Positions 53,860 through 62,504 of a stretch of DNA of 64,000 nt are shown one piece after another; position 1 is the stretch's first letter; each line of letters opens with the position of its first letter. Below the pieces are notes generated by a model. The model saw only the letters and a list, made by a program, of their open reading frames with translations. It was not told the origin of the DNA and made no database searches. The position numbers and the translations under genes are program-made. The DNA comes from Bacteroidales bacterium (GTDB lineage: Bacteria; Bacteroidota; Bacteroidia; Bacteroidales; UBA932). Location: contig JAFRRW010000004.1 in assembly GCA_017427885.1 (NCBI GenBank), forward strand, positions 1-64,000, written 5' to 3'.

Positions 53860-56280
53860 TTACTTGAGATACCTGATCATCAGGGCGAATGCGGTGGCCA
53901 TGGAAGCTACCGAAGAGAATATGGACACCGAACTGGTGATCCTGTTCCAGTTCTTGTCGGAACGGTCCTCCTTCATCGGAACCACTATTTCTGAACCGGG
54001 CTGTAGTATCTTTCCGGCTCGATACGGCTCCGCCGCCCCGTTCATGTTCACCACATACGCATGCTTGCGGGAAGCCTGCTGGGAGAATCCTCCGCTGAGA
54101 TGGACATATTTCCTGGCAGTATAGGTTGGATTGTATGCGATGGCGTTCGGAATCATCACGGCCCCGTTCACGCGGACGGTATTGTTGAACACGGGGATTT
54201 CCAGCCTGTCACCGTTACGGAGGACGATGTCGTCGCTGCCTCCGGGATTGTCGATGGCCTGTTTCAGGTTCACGGCCACGGAGTAAACCCTCCTGATATC
54301 CAGAAGCCTCAGCGAGAGAGTATCCTGCCTGGCTTCCAGCCTGTCCCTTTCATTTTCCACCATTCCCATCTCGGTGTCATTCCTGCGCCGGTACAGTATC
54401 GCTCCGTCAAGATATGCGAACTGAGTGACTCCTCCGGCCTTGGCTATGATGTCGCTCAGCCTTTCCTCCCGGTCGGACAAGGCGAAAGTGCCGGGGAAGT
54501 TGACCTGTCCCTCAACGGTAGCGTGAGTCTGGATGTTGTATGAAGGACTGCGGAAAACGGTCACCTCGTCGTAAGGCTCCAGGACGAAGGACTTGACCCC
54601 GTCGTCCACGAGGCCGTTCTTAATGGGGAAGGTGAATATCCTGGCCAGGCTCTTTTCAGCCGTGGTGGCATTCTCGTCCTTCACCCTGCGGCTTACATCG
54701 ACCCTGGAAAGGGCCGCCCCGTCCCTGAGGCCTCCGGCGAGTATAATGAGGTCTTCCACCGTAGTGTTCTTGGCGAAGGGGAATTCCCCTGGATTCATCA
54801 CCATGCCGCTTATGGACATCGTGCCCTGTTCCTCGAGGTCGAACTTGCTGGCTACGTACAATTCATCGTTGTTGCGAAGTTCGACGTCCTTCCTCGTTCC
54901 GGCCAGTATCTCTTCAAGATTGACCGAGAGAACCTCCATCGACCTGTCCTCATACTCCCTGTGGATCACTGCCCTGCCGAGGAACGCGTCGGGGAGGACG
55001 CCTCCGGCAGCGGTAACCAGTCCCTTGACGGTGTGGATATCCTCGCTCAGTTCATACTTGCCGGGGTAATAGACCGATCCGAAAACGGAAAGCTTGTTGG
55101 AGAAGCGGGAAGTAAGCTTGTTCACTTCGATCTCATCCCCGTCCTTCAGCACGAAGGAAGAGAAATTCGACTCGGGAATGGTCCTGACCTCATAAGAGGT
55201 CCCTGACTGACGGGTAAGGGTGACGCTCTCGGTGTAGGCGCCCGTGGAGAATCCTCCGGCAAACCGCAGGAGGTCTTCGACGGTCTCTCCCTGTTTCATT
55301 TCATAAAGCATCGGCCTCTTCACTTCTCCGGAAGCGCGGACGATCACCTGGTAGGGCTTGAGAAGGAGAAGGTCACCGTCCTCGAGCCTTCCGCCCTGGC
55401 TGCCGTCACCAGTGGCCATGAACTGATAGACGTCGAGATGACTGACAGGCTTGCCGTCACGTATCACCTGGATGTCACGGACGGTACCGGGATCAACGGG
55501 GCCTCCGGCCATATAGAGGGCGTGGAACACCGAAGAGAAGGCCGAGAGCCTGTAGGTGCCGGGATTCTCGACATTCTCGAGTATGTTCACCTGGATGGTC
55601 CTGATCTGGCCGAGGCTCAGGCGGATGTCGGTACGCGCCCCGCTCCTGTTCAACCCCGCATAAATGCTGGAAAGGCGCTTCTTGAGATATGCATTGGCCT
55701 CTTCAACCGTCATCCCACTGAGATAGATGGGACCGAGGACATCGACCTTGATGCTTCCTTCAGGTGAGATGAAGCTTCTGAGCGTACTCTGGTTGGCTCC
55801 GAAAATGTCGATGATGACCTCGTCGCCGGGCCCCAGCCGGTAGTTCCTCGGAGTGGCCAGGTTTTCGCTGGGTGCGAAATTGAGCGACCTCTTCCTGAAA
55901 ATGTCCCGGCCATAGACCTGGTTGGTACGGTCCTCTACCCCTCCGGTCACCATATCGCGGTCCGTGAAAGCCTCCATGTTCTCGGACTCCATGGCCGTAT
56001 GGCTCCTGTCGTCGGATTCCGTTTCCGGGTAACCATTGGCAGCTGCCGCGGCATCTTCCCTCTCAGACTCCTCATAAAGCCTCCTGACTCTCCGGATCTG
56101 GTCCTGTTTGATGCCCTTGAGAGTAAGTTCACTGACGATTTCGCTGTTCTGCTTGCCCTCGGAGAAACCCTGCCTGATATAGTCGAGGACCTGCTGGTCC
56201 GTCATAACCGTCTGGGCAAAGGATAATCCCGCGCAAAGCAGGAACGTCCCGATCGATAGAAATAGTCTTTTAGTTGACAT
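53860..56280 (-). CDS. SLBB-domain outer-membrane polysaccharide export protein (Wza-like)
   Basis: 806 residues, first gene of the surface-glycan operon. Signal peptide (MSTKRLFLSIGTFLLCAGLSFAQ); poly_export domain about 145-215 (RNYRLGPGDEVIIDIFG, SPEGSIKVDVLGPIYLSGMTVEEA in parts); about five to six SLBB repeats (SAFSSVFHALYMAGG, VEDLLRFAGGFS, VEDLIILAGGLRDGA, LSDIIAKAGGVTQ...), and a C-terminal hydrophobic helix (SVASMATAFALMIRYL). Longer than E. coli Wza (about 380), as usual for Bacteroidetes. Forms or gates the export channel. Confidence 0.93.
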   Translation of the reverse strand: MSTKRLFLSIGTFLLCAGLSFAQTVMTDQQVLDYIRQGFSEGKQNSEIVSELTLKGIKQDQIRRVRRLYEESEREDAAAAANGYPETESDDRSHTAMESENMEAFTDRDMVTGGVEDRTNQVYGRDIFRKRSLNFAPSENLATPRNYRLGPGDEVIIDIFGANQSTLRSFISPEGSIKVDVLGPIYLSGMTVEEANAYLKKRLSSIYAGLNRSGARTDIRLSLGQIRTIQVNILENVENPGTYRLSAFSSVFHALYMAGGPVDPGTVRDIQVIRDGKPVSHLDVYQFMATGDGSQGGRLEDGDLLLLKPYQVIVRASGEVKRPMLYEMKQGETVEDLLRFAGGFSTGAYTESVTLTRQSGTSYEVRTIPESNFSSFVLKDGDEIEVNKLTSRFSNKLSVFGSVYYPGKYELSEDIHTVKGLVTAAGGVLPDAFLGRAVIHREYEDRSMEVLSVNLEEILAGTRKDVELRNNDELYVASKFDLEEQGTMSISGMVMNPGEFPFAKNTTVEDLIILAGGLRDGAALSRVDVSRRVKDENATTAEKSLARIFTFPIKNGLVDDGVKSFVLEPYDEVTVFRSPSYNIQTHATVEGQVNFPGTFALSDREERLSDIIAKAGGVTQFAYLDGAILYRRRNDTEMGMVENERDRLEARQDTLSLRLLDIRRVYSVAVNLKQAIDNPGGSDDIVLRNGDRLEIPVFNNTVRVNGAVMIPNAIAYNPTYTARKYVHLSGGFSQQASRKHAYVVNMNGAAEPYRAGKILQPGSEIVVPMKEDRSDKNWNRITSSVSIFSSVASMATAFALMIRYLK

Positions 56281-56319
56281 TGGTATTTGTTTTATCTGTT
56301 TATCAAAGTGTCAATTATA

Positions 56320-56351
56320 CAAAAATAAGCCAATTCGGCGATTCCGGCAAA
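56320..56351 (-). promoter_or_regulatory. Promoter of the surface-glycan operon
   Basis: On the minus strand TTTG at 56351-56348 (-33), 20-base spacer, TATTTTTG at 56327-56320 (-7): a full fit to the Bacteroidetes consensus. Expected start about 56313, 33 bases before the wza-like ATG. The -33 element touches the pdxA stop. No invertible-promoter repeats or UpxY-type antiterminator gene were seen. Confidence 0.8.
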
Positions 56352-57446
56352 TCAGGCTATCTGGGGACGGTTGGACCGGGGAGCATCCTCCCTTTCCCTC
56401 TCGGGCATCCTGCCTTCCTGGAGGTCGTCGAAAGCCCTGCGGTTTTTGAAGATGTCGATGGCATAATAGATCGAAGTCCTCATCGAAAGTGGATCCGCAA
56501 GGTCCCTTCCGGCCAGTTCGTATGCCGTCCCGTGGTCGGGAGAAGTCCTTACGACGGGAAGGCCTGCCGTGAAGTTCACTCCGGTCTCGAATGCGAGTGC
56601 CTTGAAGGGGCAGAGTCCCTGGTCGTGGTACATCGCCAGGGTGGCGTCGAAACGGGAATAGTTCGCCAGGCCGAAATAGCCGTCGGGAGAATAGGGCCCG
56701 AAAGCCATTATGCCCTCGTTGTTAGCCTGCTTGATGGCGGGAAGGATGATCTCCCTCTCTTCGTCTCCGAGAAGGCCGCCGTCCCCGCAATGGGGATTGA
56801 GACCGAGAACCGCTATCCTGGGCTGGTCGATGCGGAAATCCCTTCTCAGGGACTGCTGCATAAGGCGTAATTTTCCGACGATCTTCTCGACGGATATGCC
56901 CGAATGGACGTCCTTGAGGGGAATGTGCTCGGTGACCACCCCGACCTTCAAGGTCTCGCTGACCATGAACATCAGGACTTCATCCACTCCGAACTCTTCC
57001 TTGAGATAACCGGTGTGGCCGGTGTGGTGAAAGCCCTCGTTGACCATCGCCCTCTTGTTTATCGGGGCGGTGACAAGGACGTCGATATTGCCCGCCTTGA
57101 TATCGGCGACGGCCCTTTCTAGGGCTGTGACCGCAGACCTTGCCGCCTCCGGAGTGGACTGGCCGGGCTCCACATAGACGTTCTCGGGAAGGCAATTCAC
57201 GATGTTGACCTTCCTCGGACGGGCCTCGGAGGCCGAATTGATCACGAAAGTCTCTATGTTCTCCAGATTATGGAGCAGTTTGCGGTAGAAGCCGAATATC
57301 TTGGAGGAACCGTAGATGACGGGAGTGAACGCCTCGAGGATCCTGGCGTCGGAAAGGGATTTGATGATAACCTCGTATCCTATCCCGTTGCCATCCCCCT
57401 GGGTGATTCCCACCACCGGTTTCCTGTTGGGGTTGTCGGAGTGCAT
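56352..57446 (-). CDS. pdxA: 4-hydroxythreonine-4-phosphate dehydrogenase
   Basis: Pyridoxal-phosphate biosynthesis enzyme (364 residues) oxidising 4-phosphohydroxy-L-threonine with NAD. PVVGITQGDGNGIGYEVI at the start, TAPINKRAM, FHHTGHTGYLKEEFG (metal-binding His), LGLNPHCGDGGLLGDEE, PYSPDGYF, AMYHDQGLCPFKALAFETGVNFTAGLP in parts and RTSPDHGTAYELAG are all family motifs. ATG 57446 is used, since the frame upstream crosses the -7 box at 57466-57473. A 20-25 residue C-terminal acidic/basic tail (EGRMPEREREDAP) is extra. Confidence 0.96.
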   Translation of the reverse strand: MHSDNPNRKPVVGITQGDGNGIGYEVIIKSLSDARILEAFTPVIYGSSKIFGFYRKLLHNLENIETFVINSASEARPRKVNIVNCLPENVYVEPGQSTPEAARSAVTALERAVADIKAGNIDVLVTAPINKRAMVNEGFHHTGHTGYLKEEFGVDEVLMFMVSETLKVGVVTEHIPLKDVHSGISVEKIVGKLRLMQQSLRRDFRIDQPRIAVLGLNPHCGDGGLLGDEEREIILPAIKQANNEGIMAFGPYSPDGYFGLANYSRFDATLAMYHDQGLCPFKALAFETGVNFTAGLPVVRTSPDHGTAYELAGRDLADPLSMRTSIYYAIDIFKNRRAFDDLQEGRMPEREREDAPRSNRPQIA

Positions 57447-57465
57447 ATAGTATTCTTTAATTCTA

Positions 57466-57473
57466 CAAAGATA
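57466..57473 (-). promoter_or_regulatory. -7 box (TATCTTTG, minus strand) for pdxA
   Basis: Matches TAnnTTTG; start expected near 57460, leaving a leader of about 14 bases. It also shows that the ATG at 57512 cannot be the pdxA start. Confidence 0.65.
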
Positions 57474-57496
57474 AGTAATATTCCAGGAACTTTCCC

Positions 57497-57504
57497 TATT
57501 TTTG
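57497..57504 (+). promoter_or_regulatory. -7 box (TATTTTTG) for rnhA
   Basis: Matches TAnnTTTG and ends only 10 bases before the rnhA ATG at 57515, so the transcript would have almost no 5' leader. Divergent from the pdxA -7 box 23 bases away. Confidence 0.55.
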
Positions 57505-57514
57505 CAATACATTT

Positions 57515-58009
57515 ATGGAGAAGAAACCTGTCATCTACCTGTACACTGATGGAGCGTCCAGCGGGAACCCCGGGCCGGGAGGCTACGGGATAGTTTTGAA
57601 GTGCGGTCCCCTGAGCAAGGAGATGTCGGGAGGATTCGCCCTCACTACCAACAACAGGATGGAACTGCTCGCCGTCATCAAGGGCCTGGAGGCCATCAGG
57701 TGGGACAATGCCGAAGTGGAAGTTTACAGCGATTCTTCATATGTGGTAAAGGCCATAAACGAAGGGTGGCTGCACAGATGGCAGACAAAAGGGTTCAAGA
57801 AAGTGAAGAATCCCGACCTTTGGATGAGGTTCCTGGAAATTTACGGCCGCCACAAGGTCAATTTCCACTGGATAAAAGGCCACGCAGGGCATCCGGAGAA
57901 CGAAAGGTGCGACGCACTCGCCGTCGATGCCGGGGCAGGAGCAGCGGCTCGCGGGGAGATCCTTCCCCCAGATCCCGGCTACGATCCCGCCGAAGAAACA
58001 CTTCTTTGA
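57515..58009 (+). CDS. rnhA: Ribonuclease HI
   Basis: Degrades the RNA strand of RNA-DNA hybrids. 164 residues with LYTDGASSGNPGPGGYG (Asp12), TTNNRMELLAVIKGLE (Glu50), VYSDSSYVVKAI (Asp73), the substrate-handle WLHRWQTKGFKKVKNPDLW and HWIKGHAGHPENERCDALA (Asp133), so all four catalytic acids are present. A short Gly/Ala/Pro-rich tail follows. The start lies right after a -7 box, suggesting a nearly leaderless message. Its stop is 17 bases from that of the convergent DUF1573 gene. Confidence 0.97.
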   Translation: MEKKPVIYLYTDGASSGNPGPGGYGIVLKCGPLSKEMSGGFALTTNNRMELLAVIKGLEAIRWDNAEVEVYSDSSYVVKAINEGWLHRWQTKGFKKVKNPDLWMRFLEIYGRHKVNFHWIKGHAGHPENERCDALAVDAGAGAAARGEILPPDPGYDPAEETLL

Positions 58010-58026
58010 CAACAGAATAATCCAGC

Positions 58027-59199
58027 TTATTCTATCCAGCCGGTGACGTAGAGGTTGACAAGCGGCCGGAACGGAGAATTGGTGGTGAGGGTGCAGATGA
58101 GCAGCACCTCCCCTTTGGGAAGGCCGGCGGTGTCGAGGGTGACCGTGAACGAGGCCTTTTTGCCTGGCTCGACCTGGGGGATATCCCCACAGGAAAGGTT
58201 GGTCGTCTCGCCGTCGAACTTATGGATGACCAGGGTGGATTTTCCTTCGTTCTTCATCGTGAATTTCCCCTTCAGGACAGTACCGGCCTTCACCTTACCG
58301 AACTGCCACTCCCCCTGTTCGAACTGCGGCATAGACCCGGCCTTCCTCTGCGCCTCGGTCCAGGAATTGAAATTTTCCTTCGTGTAAGCATAGAACCCGA
58401 TTACCGGGCGGCCGTCGCCGATGAGGGGATTGGGCTGGGAGAAGACGGCTTCGGTTCCGCGGGCGCGGGTTTCCTGGATATCCTTGCTGACGGAGGCTTT
58501 ATAGGTCTTTCCGTTCACCACGGGAGTGGCGTAATAATAGTTCTTTCCCCACCTGGAACGGGATGCCGTGACGGTGTAGCGCAGTTTCGCCGTGGAACCG
58601 GCGGGAATGGGATTGGGAGTCACCGTCAGTTTCAATCCTTCCGAAACATCCTTGAATGAAACATTTGCAGGGACGGACCCGGTGTTGGCCACCACCATCT
58701 CCCCTCCCTTGCTCTCCCCCTGGGACAGGTTCCCGGCCTTCACGTCTATGGACTTGAAACCCAGCGAGCCGAACTTTATGCCGTAAAGTTCGGAAAGGGA
58801 CTTCTTCTTGTCGTGGGCGACACCCCTGAGATGGAGGATTATGGGCTGCTTGCAGCCGGAGACATAGACGGTGAGGGACTTGTCGAAGGGATAAGGACCG
58901 TCGGTGTTGGTATATGTTGCCTTGACCGTCCCGCTGGCTCCCGGGGCGAGAGGCTGCCTGGTCCATTCCACGTCGGTGCAGCCGCAGGAAGTGGCCACAT
59001 TGAAGATCACGGTCGGCTCCTTACCAATGTTCTTGACCGTAAACGAGCAGTTTACAGGACCGTCCGCAATCATTATGTCCCCGAAATCGTGGACAGTCTT
59101 GTCCAGACTGACCACTCCGTCGAAATCGACGCCGCCCTGCCCCCAGGAGCAGACTGCGGCCGGGAGGAGAAGGGTCAGTATCAGGAGCAATTTTTTCAT
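58027..59199 (-). CDS. Exported DUF1573 protein
   Basis: 390 residues; signal peptide about 1-21 (LLLILTLLLPAAVCSWGQ). The first DUF1573 domain (about 30-125) has HDFGDI, FTVKNIGKEPTVIFNVATSCGCTDVEW and APGASGTVKATYTNTDGPYPF; a second Ig-like stretch is around 140-235; a second DUF1573 copy (about 300-390) has FGKVKAGTVLKGKFTMKNEGKSTLVI and ends VTGWIE. The domains are ASH/MSP-like beta sandwiches; function unknown, common in Bacteroidetes as periplasmic or secreted proteins. Monocistronic by position. Confidence 0.88.
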   Translation of the reverse strand: MKKLLLILTLLLPAAVCSWGQGGVDFDGVVSLDKTVHDFGDIMIADGPVNCSFTVKNIGKEPTVIFNVATSCGCTDVEWTRQPLAPGASGTVKATYTNTDGPYPFDKSLTVYVSGCKQPIILHLRGVAHDKKKSLSELYGIKFGSLGFKSIDVKAGNLSQGESKGGEMVVANTGSVPANVSFKDVSEGLKLTVTPNPIPAGSTAKLRYTVTASRSRWGKNYYYATPVVNGKTYKASVSKDIQETRARGTEAVFSQPNPLIGDGRPVIGFYAYTKENFNSWTEAQRKAGSMPQFEQGEWQFGKVKAGTVLKGKFTMKNEGKSTLVIHKFDGETTNLSCGDIPQVEPGKKASFTVTLDTAGLPKGEVLLICTLTTNSPFRPLVNLYVTGWIE

Positions 59200-59281
59200 A
59201 CCACCACGAAAATAATCAAATATTTTGCCAATTTCCTAAAAATGCCTACATTCGCGGTCACAAACCAATAAAAAACAGAAA

Positions 59282-59452
59282 ATGGCTTACAAGATTTCAG
59301 AGACTGACTGCGTTGCTTGTGGAACGTGCCTGGGAGAATGCCCTTCAGGAGCCATCAGTGAAGGAGACGTCTACCATATCGATCCCGATGTCTGCATCGA
59401 CTGCGGGACTTGCGCAGACGCCTGCCCCATGGGCGCCATCAACCCCGAATAG
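59282..59452 (+). CDS. Small 2[4Fe-4S] ferredoxin
   Basis: 56-residue clostridial-type ferredoxin, an electron carrier for anaerobic oxidoreductases (pyruvate:ferredoxin oxidoreductase, hydrogenase, Rnf). Two C-x2-C-x2-C-x3-C-P motifs: Cys10, 13, 16, 20 and Cys38, 41, 44, 48 (CVACGTCLGECPSGAI and CIDCGTCADACPMGAI). ATG 59282, TAG 59450-59452. Its presence supports a strictly anaerobic host. It ends in a strong terminator and is divergent from the DUF1573 gene; no clear -7 box was found between them. Confidence 0.97.
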   Translation: MAYKISETDCVACGTCLGECPSGAISEGDVYHIDPDVCIDCGTCADACPMGAINPE

Positions 59453-59475
59453 ACGGAATCAGATCTCAAGATTAC

Positions 59476-59500
59476 AGGAGGACGGCGTCCTCCTTTTTTT
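59476..59500 (+). terminator. Intrinsic terminator after the ferredoxin gene
   Basis: Perfect stem AGGAGGAC / GTCCTCCT with a 3-base loop, followed by six or more T. Confidence 0.92.
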
Positions 59501-59509
59501 GTATCATAA

Positions 59510-59568
59510 ACGACAGGCAGAAGCCTTCGGCCCGCCTTTTCAGCGGTGTCCGGGTTTCTGCCTGTCGT
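59510..59568. repeat. Inverted repeat between convergent ferredoxin and M16 genes
   Basis: Perfect 13-base arms ACGACAGGCAGAA (59510-59522) and TTCTGCCTGTCGT (59556-59568), with inner CCCG/CGGG and CCGC/GCGG pairings. It could serve as terminator for the minus-strand M16 gene, but a T-run is absent on that side. It is a second palindrome in a convergent gap, with arms unlike those at 31259. Confidence 0.8.
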
Positions 59569-59581
59569 CTGGGAAGCGACT

Positions 59582-62401
59582 TTACTCCTTCTCTGTGGTG
59601 TTGCCTGGTTTCATCACCACCTCGACGAAGTTCCCGGCATTGAACAGGGCCTTCGCGGCGGCCTGGATAGTTTCGGCCGACATCGCGTTCACCGCGGCCT
59701 CCCACTCGGCGTCACGGTCGTAGCCGAACTTGTAGTGGCTGATGATGTCGCTCTGCCAGTAGTTGTTGCGGATCCTGCTCTCCGGAATGTTCTTCTTAAA
59801 GTTCTCTATGGCCCTCGAGGTCTCCTCGGCGGTGGGACCTTCCTCGGCCAGACGGCGGAATCCTTCGACCGCAAGGCTCCTCAGTTTGTCGGCCAGGGCG
59901 GGCTTTGCCTGGAACACGACCTGGAGCATATACTCCGGATCCGGTTCCCTCTGGGACTCGTCCACCGCACTCGCCCCGTAGGTTCCGCCTTCCTCCTCGC
60001 GGAGAGTGGACGTATAGATCATGTCAAGGATATAGGAAACGGCGCTGAGGTTCACCTCGTCGGCTACGGTATAGGGCCTGGATTTGTCGTCATATACCTG
60101 GAATACCGTGGTCAACGGAGTCTCCATATCGGCAGTGAATACATTCTCCCTCATTCCGGGTAGAATGTCGGTATGGTGATTCACCCAGGAAAGTGGTTTC
60201 TTTCCCTTGGGCAGGGATCCGACATACTTTTCGACCAGGGGTTTCACGACGGAGAGATCGACGTCTCCCACGATGACCATCACGGCACCGACGGCATCCT
60301 TGAACAGGTTGCGGTAGTTCCTTTCAAGGACTTCGAGGCCCGCCTCGTCAAGGGTGGCCTCGTCGATCACCCGCACACGGGGATTGTCGCCATAGAGCGT
60401 CTTCATGGCCTCGACCTGGAGCTTGTAGTTAGGCTGCTTGACGAAATTGGGAAGGAACGACCTGAGCTGGGTAATGCCCTGGTCGAATTCCTCCTGGTCG
60501 AACCTGGGATCGGCCCAGCAGAGATAGAGGAGCTGGAATGCCGTTTCGAGATCCTTCACGGAAGAGGAACCGGAAACCCCGTTGTAAAGGGATCCGATAT
60601 AGGGAGTCATATCGACATTCTTGCCCGAGAGCATCTTCGTGAGGGTGGTTCCCTTGAATTTCGACAATCCGGAATTCCTCTGGAAGAGGGATATAATGTT
60701 GTCATCGAAAGTGGCGAGATCCTCAGTGGGGACAAGGCTCTTTCCTCCGGCTTTGTAGATGTTGAAAAGTATCTGGTCTTTCTTGTATTCGGTAGGAAGG
60801 ACGACGACCTTGACTCCGTTCGCGAGGGTCCACTCGGTGGAACCGTAGATGGAAGACGAGGTCTTCTTGACCTTGGAGCCCTTCAGGGCGGAAGGGTCGA
60901 GGAGGGGTTCCGTGGTCACTTCCTCCGCATTCGCCTGGATGTCAGCTGCTTTAACCTCCTGCAACACGGCCAGGACCTGTTCCTTGGAAGGAGTGGCTAT
61001 GCCTTCTTTCTCCGGTCCCTTGTAGAGGATGACCTGATTGTCGTCGGTAATCAGCTGGGCGACGACCTGGCCGAGGACGGGGGCGCTCAGCTGGGAGCAT
61101 ATCTGCTTCACGATCTCGTACTCCATCGCGGGATCCATATAGGGATAGCCCTCAAAGAAATTGTTGATGATAGGCCTGATGAACTCGGGATTCTTGCGGG
61201 TGGAAGCCCCGTTCGCGGCCTTCTCGTAAAATGCTAGCAGGTTGTCCTTGGCCCTGGAAACCTCGCCCTCGGTGAACCCGTATCTCTTCAGTTTCTCCAA
61301 CTCCGTCATGAACGCCTTGAAGCCGGGAAGGATCGCATCCTCCTTGCAGGACACCGTCCCCTCGGCCGCCTCCATTGTCTGGGTGTACTTGTCTATGTCG
61401 AAGTTTCCGGCCAGGAACGGAGGTTCAGCCACGGACGTGATGTCCTTGAACCTTTCGTCCATCACCATGCTGATGAGATCCTTGACCACGTCCATCATCT
61501 CGCCCACTATCGTGGAATTCATCTCCTTGGGAAGGGCCTCCCCTTTCCAAAGGACCTCGAAATTGGGTATGGTGGCCTCGGGGTCGGTAATTATACCGAC
61601 GAGGGGTTCCTGGTTCCCGGGTATGGGATAAAGCTCCTTCGGCTGGGGATTCTCTGCTGCGGGGATATCTGCGAAAATGGTCTTTATCTTCTGCTCAACC
61701 TCGTCCACATCGATGTCACCGACGACGATGAGCGCCTGGAGATCGGGGCGGTACCAGGTCTTGTAGAAATTCCAGAGGGACTCGGGCTTGAAGGTCTCGA
61801 GGTTCTCCTGGCTGCCTATCAGGGTACATCCGGCGAACTTGGAATCGCCGTAATAATACGGCAGGGACTTCTCGAACATACGCCAGTTGGCGTTGCGGCG
61901 GGAACGCCTCTCCTCGATGATGACTCCCCTTTCAGCGTCGATCTCGGAAGGATCGTTCGTCACGAAATGGGAATAGTCGTGCATTATCAGGAGACAGGTG
62001 TCGACGACCGTCGGCCTCACAAGAGGGATGTTGTTGAGCATATACTGGGTATGCTCGAATCCCGTGGAAGCGTTGACATTGCCTCCGAAGGACGCCCCTA
62101 TGCTCTGGAGCCAGTCCAATATGCCCTTGCCGGGGAAGTTCTTGGTTCCGTTGAAGCACATATGCTCGAGGAAATGGGCCAGGCCGTCCTGGTCCGGAGT
62201 CTCCTGTATGGCACCTACGTCGGTGGCGAGATAGAACTCGGCCCTCGCGGCGGGAAGGTCGTTGTGACGGATGTAATAGGTAAGCCCATTTTCAAGCTGT
62301 CCCTTCTTCACTGCAGGGTCGCAGGGAAGGGGCTGCGCCTGCTGGGCAACGGCCGAAAAGCCGAGAATGACCGCCAATGCGGCAAAGAGGATTCTTCTCA
62401 T
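59582..62401 (-). CDS. M16-family zinc metalloprotease (pitrilysin/PqqL-like)
   Basis: 939 residues, two M16 halves in one chain. Signal peptide about 1-20 (FAALAVILGFSAVAQ). Inverted zinc motif HFLEH (His76, Glu79, His80) and the downstream Glu157 in DAERGVIIEE form the active site of the first half; the second half (from about residue 515) lacks HxxEH, as is normal for the inactive clamshell partner. Probably periplasmic, degrading peptides. Divergent from the LysR gene, with overlapping promoter space; no partner gene. Confidence 0.94.
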   Translation of the reverse strand: MRRILFAALAVILGFSAVAQQAQPLPCDPAVKKGQLENGLTYYIRHNDLPAARAEFYLATDVGAIQETPDQDGLAHFLEHMCFNGTKNFPGKGILDWLQSIGASFGGNVNASTGFEHTQYMLNNIPLVRPTVVDTCLLIMHDYSHFVTNDPSEIDAERGVIIEERRSRRNANWRMFEKSLPYYYGDSKFAGCTLIGSQENLETFKPESLWNFYKTWYRPDLQALIVVGDIDVDEVEQKIKTIFADIPAAENPQPKELYPIPGNQEPLVGIITDPEATIPNFEVLWKGEALPKEMNSTIVGEMMDVVKDLISMVMDERFKDITSVAEPPFLAGNFDIDKYTQTMEAAEGTVSCKEDAILPGFKAFMTELEKLKRYGFTEGEVSRAKDNLLAFYEKAANGASTRKNPEFIRPIINNFFEGYPYMDPAMEYEIVKQICSQLSAPVLGQVVAQLITDDNQVILYKGPEKEGIATPSKEQVLAVLQEVKAADIQANAEEVTTEPLLDPSALKGSKVKKTSSSIYGSTEWTLANGVKVVVLPTEYKKDQILFNIYKAGGKSLVPTEDLATFDDNIISLFQRNSGLSKFKGTTLTKMLSGKNVDMTPYIGSLYNGVSGSSSVKDLETAFQLLYLCWADPRFDQEEFDQGITQLRSFLPNFVKQPNYKLQVEAMKTLYGDNPRVRVIDEATLDEAGLEVLERNYRNLFKDAVGAVMVIVGDVDLSVVKPLVEKYVGSLPKGKKPLSWVNHHTDILPGMRENVFTADMETPLTTVFQVYDDKSRPYTVADEVNLSAVSYILDMIYTSTLREEEGGTYGASAVDESQREPDPEYMLQVVFQAKPALADKLRSLAVEGFRRLAEEGPTAEETSRAIENFKKNIPESRIRNNYWQSDIISHYKFGYDRDAEWEAAVNAMSAETIQAAAKALFNAGNFVEVVMKPGNTTEKE

Positions 62402-62437
62402 ATCATTTACATTAATTAACTCTGAAAAAAGTAATCA

Positions 62438-62445
62438 CAAATATA
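62438..62445 (-). promoter_or_regulatory. -7 box (TATATTTG, minus strand) for the M16 protease gene
   Basis: Matches TAnnTTTG; start near 62431 gives a leader of about 30 bases. No clear -33 TTTG. Confidence 0.6.
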
Positions 62446-62477
62446 GCGTTTTTTCTTTCCTTTTGACATTTAATGCA

Positions 62478-62485
62478 TATATTTG
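62478..62485 (+). promoter_or_regulatory. -7 box (TATATTTG) for the LysR gene
   Basis: Matches TAnnTTTG; start near 62491, 14 bases before the ATG. Same octamer as the divergent M16 box 33 bases away, so the LysR protein could bind between them and control both genes, as divergent LysR regulators often do. Confidence 0.6.
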
Positions 62486-62504
62486 CACATAAGTAAAAAT
62501 TATT

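Noticed and set aside
53860..56351. Phase-variable capsule promoter
   Set aside because: No inverted repeat pair flanks the promoter and no invertase gene is nearby.
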